Below are positions 57,914 to 64,000 of a stretch of 64,000 bases of DNA, one piece after another; the first letter of the stretch is position 1, and each line of letters begins with the position of its first letter. The translations under genes were made by a program, and so were the position numbers. Under the pieces are notes generated by a model. The model did no database searches and was not told the DNA's origin. It worked only from the letters and a program-made list of their open reading frames with translations. The stretch is taken from the NCBI RefSeq assembly GCF_003967515.1, contig NZ_BIFQ01000002.1, positions 434,001-498,000 on the forward strand. The letters run 5' to 3'. The stretch comes from Dictyobacter aurantiacus. GTDB taxonomy: Bacteria; Chloroflexota; Ktedonobacteria; Ktedonobacterales; Ktedonobacteraceae.

Positions 57914-58699
57914 TTATAATTGCGCGCGAATCGCCCACAGATCGGGGAAGAATGGCTTGAGGGTGCTGCCCAGGTAGGCCGCGCCGGGCGAGCCTCCGGT
58001 GCCCGATTTAACGCCGATGGTGCGCTGGACCATCTTCATGTGCCGGTAGCGCCATTCCTGCAGACCTTCGTCGATGTCGATCAGGTTCTCGCAGACGTTG
58101 CTGACCGTGGCGTTGTGCCGATAGGCCTCTACCAGCTGCGCCTGCACCTCGGGTGAGGCCTGCACGGGACACCGCACGTCGCGTTCCAGCTGCTCAGGTG
58201 GGATGGCAAAACCATTCATGGCCAGGTAGCGCAGGAAGGCATCCCAGAGCGTCGGCTGCTCAAAGCGCTGGCGCAGCCGCCGCAGCGCCTCCTCAACATC
58301 ATCCATGTGCCTCATCACGTTTTCGCGCTTATAGCCCAGGATAAACTCCAGCTCGCGAAACTGCGTCGACTGGAAGCCGCTGGCCGATTCTAAAAATCCA
58401 CGAAACGAATTAAACTCAAGTGGAGTCAGGGTCTCCAAGACATCGAGCTGCGCCACCACTGTTTTGAGAATAGCCAGGATACGCCGAGTTGTATGGGCGG
58501 CGCGGCCCGCATCATTTTCACACAGCAGTCTCTGCAAATACTCTATTTCATGCAGCAATTCTTTAAACCAGAGCTCATAGACCTGGTGGATCACGATAAA
58601 CAGCAGCTCATCATGCTCTGGTCCACTACTTCTCGGCGTCTGCAGCTGCAAGAGCTCATCCACCCGCAGGTAGCTGCCATAATTCAGGGCTTTCGACAT
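57914..58699 (-). CDS. kynA: tryptophan 2,3-dioxygenase
   Basis: 261 residues. The haem-binding segments of the family are plain: FIVIHQVYELWFKELLHE with His38 in the substrate site (34-51), NSFRGFLESASGFQS with Arg100, and the axial haem ligand His220 in WRYRHMKMVQRTIG, followed by KSGTGGS. It oxidises L-tryptophan to N-formylkynurenine. With kynU downstream this gives the start of the kynurenine pathway. The promoter region upstream holds palindromes also facing the MMPL gene. Confidence 0.94.
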   Translation of the reverse strand: MSKALNYGSYLRVDELLQLQTPRSSGPEHDELLFIVIHQVYELWFKELLHEIEYLQRLLCENDAGRAAHTTRRILAILKTVVAQLDVLETLTPLEFNSFRGFLESASGFQSTQFRELEFILGYKRENVMRHMDDVEEALRRLRQRFEQPTLWDAFLRYLAMNGFAIPPEQLERDVRCPVQASPEVQAQLVEAYRHNATVSNVCENLIDIDEGLQEWRYRHMKMVQRTIGVKSGTGGSPGAAYLGSTLKPFFPDLWAIRAQL

Positions 58700-58802
58700 A
58701 GCACCAATATTCTTTCCATCTATACATCATTGTAGAACGCCACCGCGTACCATTGCCGGTCGCTATCATGTATTGTACAATGAGAACTCAATTTTGCCAT
58801 AA

Positions 58803-59008
58803 TTATCAATTGATAAGCAAATTTTCAATCTCGCGGCCAATTTTTCTGAATTTATATGGTTTTTACACCCGATTGAGCGGTCGCAAGCGTCATCAATACC
58901 GAGCAATAATACTGATGAGCCGATTATCGCTTATCAATTGATAATTTACCTTCTCTTTCCTGAAATCGACGCAGGAATGGATGCTCTTTTATTGTTATCA
59001 AACGATAA
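58803..59008. promoter_or_regulatory. three copies of an operator-like palindrome
   Basis: TTATCAATTGATAA occurs perfectly at 58803-58816 and 58931-58944 and with two central changes (TTATCAAACGATAA) at 58995-59008. They lie in the 363-bp space between kynA and the divergent MMPL gene, the last one 55 bp before its start. A single regulator binding all three could control both sides. Confidence 0.6.
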
Positions 59009-59062
59009 ATAACCGTTTAAAGAAGCCCGGCTGGTGATAGCGCGGGCCGTTCAGGAGTTTGT

Positions 59063-61564
59063 ATGATTACACGTTTGTTGCACGCGGTAACGGATAGCGC
59101 GACCGGCAGACGCGGCAAGTTCGTTACCATCGCGGTCTGGCTGCTGATCGCGATCGTTCTGGTAGCGGTGGCCCCTAAATTAGCGGATGTCTATGACAAT
59201 GCCTCGACACAGAACATTCCGTCCGATGCTGGTTCACAGGTCGCGCAGCGGCTGCAGCTGGAGAAGTTCCCTGGCAGTCGTGGTACGCCGGCCATCCTGG
59301 TCTTCTCCGATGAGAAAGGACTGAGCTCGGACGATAAAGCGACGATCAAGAAGGTTAGCGACTGGCTGGTTTCGAGCCAGAAGCCGGCCTCGGTGGATAA
59401 GGTCCTTTCGGTCTACACGGTCCCGCAGGCCGCCAGCCAGCTGGTCTCACAGGATAACAAGACCATGACGATCATCGCCACGCTGACCGGTTCTTCATCG
59501 GACACGAAGTTTCAGGATAGCGTGAAGCAGATGCGCGATTACCTGAAGTCTACCACGCGCGATACATCGGTGGAGGCCCATGTAACCGGGCCGGCGGGTG
59601 TGATTACCGATACCGTGCTTATCTTTGGCTCGGTCGACGTCAAGCTGCTGCTAGCCACTGTTGGCCTGGTGCTCATTCTACTCATCCTGCTCTATCGCTC
59701 GCCGATCCTGGCCTTCCTGCCACTGATCGGCGTGGGCTGGGTCCTGCAGATCGTCAATGCCCTGCTGGGCTTTGTGGGCAAGAGCGGAGTCGTCGGCATC
59801 AGTCAGCAGGCGACCTCGATCATGACCGTGCTGCTCTTTGGCGCCGGCACCGACTACTGTATCTTTATCGCCTCGCGCTTTCGTGAAGAGCTGGCCCACA
59901 CTCAGGACAAGCACGAGGCCATGCGCAACACGATGCGCGCCGTCGGCGAGGCCATCACCTCCAGCGCCGGAACCGTCATCCTTGGCCTGCTGACGCTACT
60001 CTTCACCTTCATTGGCCTCTACTACAGCCTGGGGCCGGCCCTGATCATCGCTATCTTCGTCATGCTGCTGGCGGGACTCACGCTGGTTCCCGCCCTGCTC
60101 GTCTGGCCTGGGCGCGCCGCCTACTGGCCGTTTGTACCAAAATATGATCCCACGGTCCAACAGCAGGACGCGGAGGGAGATCTCAAGGGCTTCTGGGGAC
60201 GCCTGGGACTGTGGACCGCGCGGCATCGCGTGCTGGCGGTGGTGGGCAGCACCATCTTCCTGGTCATCCTGGCGCTGGGCAATATCGGCTCGGTCCCGAC
60301 CTTTAACTTCCTGACCTCCTTCCGCGAGACTACCGATTCCAGCACCGGCTACAACATCCTGCAGAAGCACTTCCCGGCCGGTACGCTGGCTCCTACCACG
60401 GTCCTGGTCAGACTCAGTGGCTCGGACGCCGACGCCTACAAGCACCTGGCCCAGATCGATGCCGTAACCGTCGCCGCTCAGAAGGCCAGCGGGGTCGCGC
60501 AGGTACAGGGACCCACGCGTCCGACTGGCAAAGATCCCCTGGTCGATCCGCAAAAGCTCCAGACCGCGATCGCGGCCCTGCCCGCGCAGGTACGCGACGC
60601 CATTCGCTCGGGCAAGCAACCTTCAATCCCGGCGCAGCCACCCGCCAGCGGCGGCAAATCACCCGGAACGGGACAACCGCCTACCAGCGGCAAACCTTCT
60701 ACGGGACAACCACCTGCTGGTAAGCCCGGCATAGGACAGCCGCCTACTAATGGCAAGCCGCCTGTGACGGGACAGCCTCCGGCCTATACACCAGAGCAGC
60801 TACAGGCGATTGGCGCCTTCGCGGCCAGCACGCAGTATGTGTCACAGGACAACAGCACCTTCGAGCTGTCGGTCGTGCTCAAAGATGATCCATACTCTCT
60901 GTCGGCCATCAACAATATCGGACCCATCCGAGATAGCCTGAACAGGGCGCTCAGTCAGCAGTTCCCGGCTGGCAACGGACCACACGCCAATCTGTACCTG
61001 GCGGGACAGACATCACAGCTATCAGATACCCTGGCCTATAACCAGCATGACACTTATCTGGTGGTGCCGGCAGTCATCCTGCTGGTCGGTATCGTGCTGG
61101 CCCTGCTGCTGCGCAGCCTGATCGCGCCGCTCTACCTGCTGGCGGCGGTCACGCTCAACTTCCTGGCCTCGATCGGCGTCTGTGCCTTCTTCTTCGAGCG
61201 TGTCGAGGGACAGGACGGCTTCAACTACGCCATCCCCCTCTACACCTTCATCTTCCTGGTCGCCCTGGGCGCCGACTACACCATCTTCCTGATGTCGCGT
61301 GTCCGCGAGGAGGCCAAGCGGCGCGGCATCGAGAAAGGAGTTCCCTACGCCGTCTCGCGTACCGGTGGTGTCATCACCTCCGCCGGACTCATCCTGGCCG
61401 GCACCTTCGCGGTCCTGATGACGCTGCCCCTGAACATCCTCTTCCAGCTGGGCGCCTGTGTCGCCGTCGGCATCCTGCTCGACACCTTCGTGGTGCGCGG
61501 GCTGCTCGTCCCCGGCATCGTCCTGCTGCTCGGCAAATGGAACTGGTGGCCTGGCAGGCTGTAA
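59063..61564 (+). CDS. MMPL family RND-type exporter
   Basis: 833 residues with two repeats of one helix, an external domain and five or six helices. Family blocks are present: GAGTDYCIFIASRFREEL (about 270-287), and in the second half GADYTIFLMSRVREEAKRRG. Actinobacterial and Chloroflexota homologues export lipids or drugs, driven by proton movement. The external domain of the second half contains a Pro/Gly/Gln-rich insertion (about 525-575) made of GQPP-containing repeats. CAGGAG precedes the start. Divergent from kynA with shared palindromes. Confidence 0.92.
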   Translation: MITRLLHAVTDSATGRRGKFVTIAVWLLIAIVLVAVAPKLADVYDNASTQNIPSDAGSQVAQRLQLEKFPGSRGTPAILVFSDEKGLSSDDKATIKKVSDWLVSSQKPASVDKVLSVYTVPQAASQLVSQDNKTMTIIATLTGSSSDTKFQDSVKQMRDYLKSTTRDTSVEAHVTGPAGVITDTVLIFGSVDVKLLLATVGLVLILLILLYRSPILAFLPLIGVGWVLQIVNALLGFVGKSGVVGISQQATSIMTVLLFGAGTDYCIFIASRFREELAHTQDKHEAMRNTMRAVGEAITSSAGTVILGLLTLLFTFIGLYYSLGPALIIAIFVMLLAGLTLVPALLVWPGRAAYWPFVPKYDPTVQQQDAEGDLKGFWGRLGLWTARHRVLAVVGSTIFLVILALGNIGSVPTFNFLTSFRETTDSSTGYNILQKHFPAGTLAPTTVLVRLSGSDADAYKHLAQIDAVTVAAQKASGVAQVQGPTRPTGKDPLVDPQKLQTAIAALPAQVRDAIRSGKQPSIPAQPPASGGKSPGTGQPPTSGKPSTGQPPAGKPGIGQPPTNGKPPVTGQPPAYTPEQLQAIGAFAASTQYVSQDNSTFELSVVLKDDPYSLSAINNIGPIRDSLNRALSQQFPAGNGPHANLYLAGQTSQLSDTLAYNQHDTYLVVPAVILLVGIVLALLLRSLIAPLYLLAAVTLNFLASIGVCAFFFERVEGQDGFNYAIPLYTFIFLVALGADYTIFLMSRVREEAKRRGIEKGVPYAVSRTGGVITSAGLILAGTFAVLMTLPLNILFQLGACVAVGILLDTFVVRGLLVPGIVLLLGKWNWWPGRL

Positions 61565-61671
61565 GGAGTGTTCCGGCCTGGGTATACACAAAATAAAAAA
61601 AACATCGCAAGGGCGCCCGCGAGGGGCGCGCCTGCGATGGGTGTCTTAAGGCGAAAGCACCCGCAAGGGGC

Positions 61672-62090
61672 AATACATTCAACTTTAGAGCAAGCAACAA
61701 GAAAAACGACACATCGCCAGCGGAATATGGACCGTCCCTCGACCCGGTCATGTCCCCGTAGGCGGCATAGGATTGCGGCCTCTTCGATGCTGTATTTTTT
61801 CTGAAAAGCAGCAATCCGGCCTTGTGCATGCCGCTCTGTTGACGTACGATATGTCGGCTTCTGCACGGAGCAGGACCGCTTTCTCGATTTTTAGGAACGT
61901 ATCGTACGTGAACGGGTGCGGCATGCACAAGGCCGGATTGCTGCCTGAACGGCACACCAACGTCTCGAAAAAGCCGCAATCCTATGCCGCCTACGGGGAC
62001 ATGATCGTGATCGGGGACCGCTCACATGCGTTCCTATGACGTTTCGGGTGCCCAAATGCTTCCCTTTTTTCGCTAAAGTTGAAAGTTTTG
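61672..62090. repeat. family A element, copy 4, with terminal inverted repeats
   Basis: The most complete copy. It starts CAATACATTCAACTTTAG and ends with the inverted CTAAAGTTGAAAGTTTTG. Inside are the outer arms (61759 onwards and ending near 61998), inner arms and the centre bounded by CGTACGATAT and ATCGTACG. The right flank (ACATGATCGTGATCGGGGAC...CCCTTTTTTCG) matches copy 2 closely. The stretch 61565-62106 has no gene. Confidence 0.88.
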
Positions 62091-62106
62091 CTCGCGGGGG
62101 GCGCAG

Positions 62107-62409
62107 CTAGGGCTTTTGCTGATACTCTTCTATGTATACCTCGGTGTAACGCTCAAAGGTAGCTGGCCTGGGGAGTCCTGAACGTGCCTGGGCCTGCTGC
62201 ACTTCCGGCCGTTGGGTAAATGCCTGCGCCCCTTCGGCCGATTCCCAAAGATTAATGGTAATCAAGCCTTCTGCCTGCCTGGCGGTAATACTCTTGATGG
62301 CCCCATATTCAGGTGCGATCTGGCGTACAACCGGGTCCATATATTCTTGCTTCCTCTGCAGCAGTTCATCCGGATCCCCGGAAAGTGTATGGATGGAAAG
62401 AAACGGCAT
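62107..62409 (-). CDS. ABM-like monooxygenase-fold protein
   Basis: 100 residues with the ferredoxin-like alpha/beta pattern of the antibiotic biosynthesis monooxygenase family: FLSIHTLSGDPDELL, GAIKSITARQAEGLITINLWESAEGAQAF. The WES(A/R)E motif is shared with the protein at 19039-19356. It may be an oxygenase, haem-degrading enzyme or ligand-binding protein; not decidable. GGAGATAGG precedes the ATG. Confidence 0.75.
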   Translation of the reverse strand: MPFLSIHTLSGDPDELLQRKQEYMDPVVRQIAPEYGAIKSITARQAEGLITINLWESAEGAQAFTQRPEVQQAQARSGLPRPATFERYTEVYIEEYQQKP

Positions 62410-62562
62410 TGTAAGATCCTATCTCCATTTCACAAGGTAACTCAACTGTAACTTATGGCCTTCAAATATAACATAGCTCGTATGTTCTAATCAAATCTTC
62501 TTCGTGCTTACTTCCCCACAAATACCTCTCTTGCTTCACCGTTGCCAGTCACGATTTACCAC

Positions 62563-63126
62563 TTAACGGCCATACTTGCCCGGTGCCTGAGAGACGCGCC
62601 CGTGGACTTTGGCTTTGCTTTTTGAGGTTATCTGTTTGCCCGCCGGCGCGGTCTCCAGCAGGCGCCGGGCCAGTTTGACGGCCGCCTCAGCATCCTCAAG
62701 TTCGGACGCCTGGACCGTCACCTTTTTGCCATCTACCTCAACTGTAAAAGCTATACCCTGGGCATCCCCGTCTGGCTGCTTCTTCTGCACCTCCTTGAGA
62801 TGCTTCAACAGCGAAACGATGCCTGTACAAACAGAGATCGTGGTGCCGGCAAACTGCACCCCCTCCTCGATCGCCGCACGCTGATCCCAGAGATAGGTGG
62901 CGGCACTCGTCAACTCTATCAACACATGAACGATAAAGGTATCAACGCCGCGCACCTGCTCGTCGCCATCGTACAGTACGGTATACTCGCTCCTCGGCAA
63001 CGCTCTGATAAAGTTCTGACCAAGCCTGCTCACATTCAGTAAGCGCCACTCTTCTGCATTCTCGGGTTCCAGCTCAATGGTTATTGGAAAAGGAATTTTC
63101 GACGCCTCATCTTGTATCTCAGCCAC
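62563..63126 (-). CDS. hypothetical protein, 187 aa
   Basis: The GTG at 63126 has AAGGAGCGG before it. The middle part has a hydrophobic helix (FAGTTISVCTGIVSLLKHLK, about 92-111), then a strand pair IAFTVEVDGKKVTVQASELEDAEAAVKLARRLLE and a basic disordered tail. The order helix, short beta-hairpin, helix recalls the small effector-associated adaptor domains found next to conflict-system enzymes, but this is only a resemblance. No such enzyme is adjacent. Confidence 0.6.
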   Translation of the reverse strand: MAEIQDEASKIPFPITIELEPENAEEWRLLNVSRLGQNFIRALPRSEYTVLYDGDEQVRGVDTFIVHVLIELTSAATYLWDQRAAIEEGVQFAGTTISVCTGIVSLLKHLKEVQKKQPDGDAQGIAFTVEVDGKKVTVQASELEDAEAAVKLARRLLETAPAGKQITSKSKAKVHGRVSQAPGKYGR

Positions 63127-63321
63127 AGACCGCTCCTTCTTACTTTTCCATTATTTATGGAACAACAGCCGTATTTCGACCCCAAAATCACATGTGATAG
63201 ATCGGGAAAAGGATTATACGTCTTCTGCATGCACAATGTATAATGCCCATATAGAAAGAAACGCAAACAATGGCCCGATTACAAATGCTGAGATATTTGC
63301 TAACTTGCCCACCCCCACAGG

Positions 63322-63755
63322 CCAGTACATTCAACATAAGAACAAGGTGGGAAAGAGCCACCTCCGCGAAACGCTTCATGAAAATGTAAGAACGGTGCCA
63401 TAACACGGAAATGTTCTCGTAGGCGGCATAGGATTGCGGCCTTATTAACACGCGGAATACCTGAAAAGCAGCAATCCGGCCTTGCGCATGCCGCTCTGTT
63501 GGCGTACGACCCGTTGGCTTGTACGCGGTGGTAGAGCAATGTCATCGTTGTGGTGGGGAACATCCCGTACGTGATCGGGTGCGGCATGCGCAAGGCCGGA
63601 TTGCTGCTTTTCGAAGAAGGAACAGCGATGAACCGGCCGCAATCCTATGCCGCCTACGGGGGAACATGTTCGTGTCGAGGGACATTCCCATGCTCCACCG
63701 GAGGCCTATCGTATTTCTTTTTTACATTCCGTAATGTGAGCGTATTGAGGCCGGC
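63322..63755. repeat. family A element, copy 5
   Basis: Left end TACATTCAACATAAG (63326 on), outer arm GTAGGCGGCATAGGATTGCG from 63420, inner arm GCAATCCGGCCTTGCGCATG, centre between GTTGGCGTACGAC and CCGTACGTGATC, then the reverse set to about 63660 and a diverged right end. The bases TTGCGCATG and CATGCGCAA differ from other copies on both arms, so the pairing is kept. 63127-63321 has no gene. Confidence 0.85.
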
Positions 63756-63766
63756 ACAACTTGAGA

Positions 63767-64000
63767 CTAAGCGATAAAGCGAGCGAGGAACTGCTCGCAG
63801 CGATTGGTGTAGGTCGCGGGATCGGTGTCGTAGGCCAGGCCGTGGCCGGCATTGGGAACCACATACATTTCTTTGGGAGTCGGACAGGCCGCGTGGAGCT
63901 GGTGCACCATCGCGGTCGGCACAAAGGTGTCCTCTGCGCCATGGATAAACAGGATAGGGAGGCGGGTCTGCTGGACCTGCTTGAGGGCCGATGCCTCCTG
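63767..64000 (-). CDS. alpha/beta hydrolase, C-terminal part (runs off the window)
   Basis: The last 77 residues of a gene that starts beyond the window end. The translation on the - strand reads PILFIHGAEDTFVPTAMVHQL near its start and MYVVPNAGHGLAYDTDP later. The first gives the catalytic Asp after the penultimate strand (GAEDTFVP) and the second the catalytic His (NAGHG). This is the serine-hydrolase family with a lid (Hydrolase_4/dienelactone hydrolase-like). The stop codon is TAG at 63767-63769. Confidence 0.85.
   Translation of the reverse strand, partial: QEASALKQVQQTRLPILFIHGAEDTFVPTAMVHQLHAACPTPKEMYVVPNAGHGLAYDTDPATYTNRCEQFLARFIA

Noticed and set aside
61345..62039. Open frames of 60-196 codons on both strands after the MMPL gene
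   Set aside because: They arise from the MMPL gene's antisense and family A copy 4; the predicted peptides match those from other repeat copies.
62563..63126. Idea that this protein is an effector-associated adaptor of a defence system
   Set aside because: The resemblance is limited to a helix/beta-hairpin/helix order and no protease, NTPase or nuclease gene is adjacent, so I did not claim a defence system.
1..64000. Search for tRNA genes by eye (T-arm and CCA-like ends)
   Set aside because: GTTCGA-type matches were found only inside protein-coding genes, without cloverleaf partners.

Overview
The window looks like chromosomal DNA of a Ktedonobacteria-type member of the Chloroflexota. This is an inference, not a database match. 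It rests on moderately high-GC coding DNA, many single-gene units with strong Shine-Dalgarno sequences, zinc-ribbon Ser/Thr kinase and FHA proteins, PAS-rich hybrid signalling, an ECF sigma factor with a SnoaL-like tail, and a dense background of GC-rich palindromic repeats between genes. No rRNA, tRNA or CRISPR array is visible.

Layout. 0-8 kb: small metabolic genes (epimerase, quinone reductase, DinB, a candidate 2H phosphoesterase), an IS5-type insertion sequence with TIRs and a TTA duplication, a Cys-motif protein running antisense into an aminoglycoside-nucleotidyltransferase-like gene. 8.7-13.4 kb: three overlapping two-component genes (multi-PAS kinase, single-domain regulator, REC-kinase hybrid). 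13.5-20.5 kb: lipoprotein, SDR, sigma factor, CPBP protease, PfpI, YjbR and ABM proteins, and a tandem pair of unknown paralogues. 21-28 kb: an SCP2-debranching-enzyme fusion, TetR, a TIM-barrel-like protein, and an HTH/Clp_N/zinc-ribbon protein behind a cluster of DnaA-box-like sites. 29-34 kb: a Ser/Thr kinase with a beta-helix tail, convergent with a flavoprotein-like FHA fusion. 34.9-37.7 kb: a replication-type pair, a winged-helix-like initiator candidate followed by a DnaC/IstB-like loader. 38-53 kb: DnaJ-like, SDRs, dehydrogenase, aldo/keto reductase, MmyB-type regulator, transporters, GNAT, epoxide hydrolase. 53-56.4 kb: a hydrolase-SDR-SDR operon divergent from an HxlR regulator with a palindrome in the shared promoter. 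56.6-61.6 kb: kynurenine genes kynA-kynU divergent from an MMPL exporter, with three copies of one palindrome between them. 61.6-64 kb: repeats, an ABM protein, an unknown protein and the 3' end of an alpha/beta hydrolase.

The most interesting structure lies inside the gene at 34930-36660. A GGGAGAC motif recurs at exact 21-bp spacing, also appears outside that register, in other reading frames and on the other strand, and is followed at once by a 75-bp AT-rich palindromic stretch. With the DnaC-like loader gene downstream, this resembles the lambda O-P plan, in which the origin lies inside the initiator gene. 

Four repeat families fill the intergenic DNA: (A) 250-430 bp nested palindromes; (B) short TAGGTGCCGGG units; (C) TAGGTTCGG...CCGA units with a compensated stem; (D) a conserved head followed by a long hairpin whose stem sequence differs in each copy. 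B and C units supply the exact TAG stop codon of four genes.
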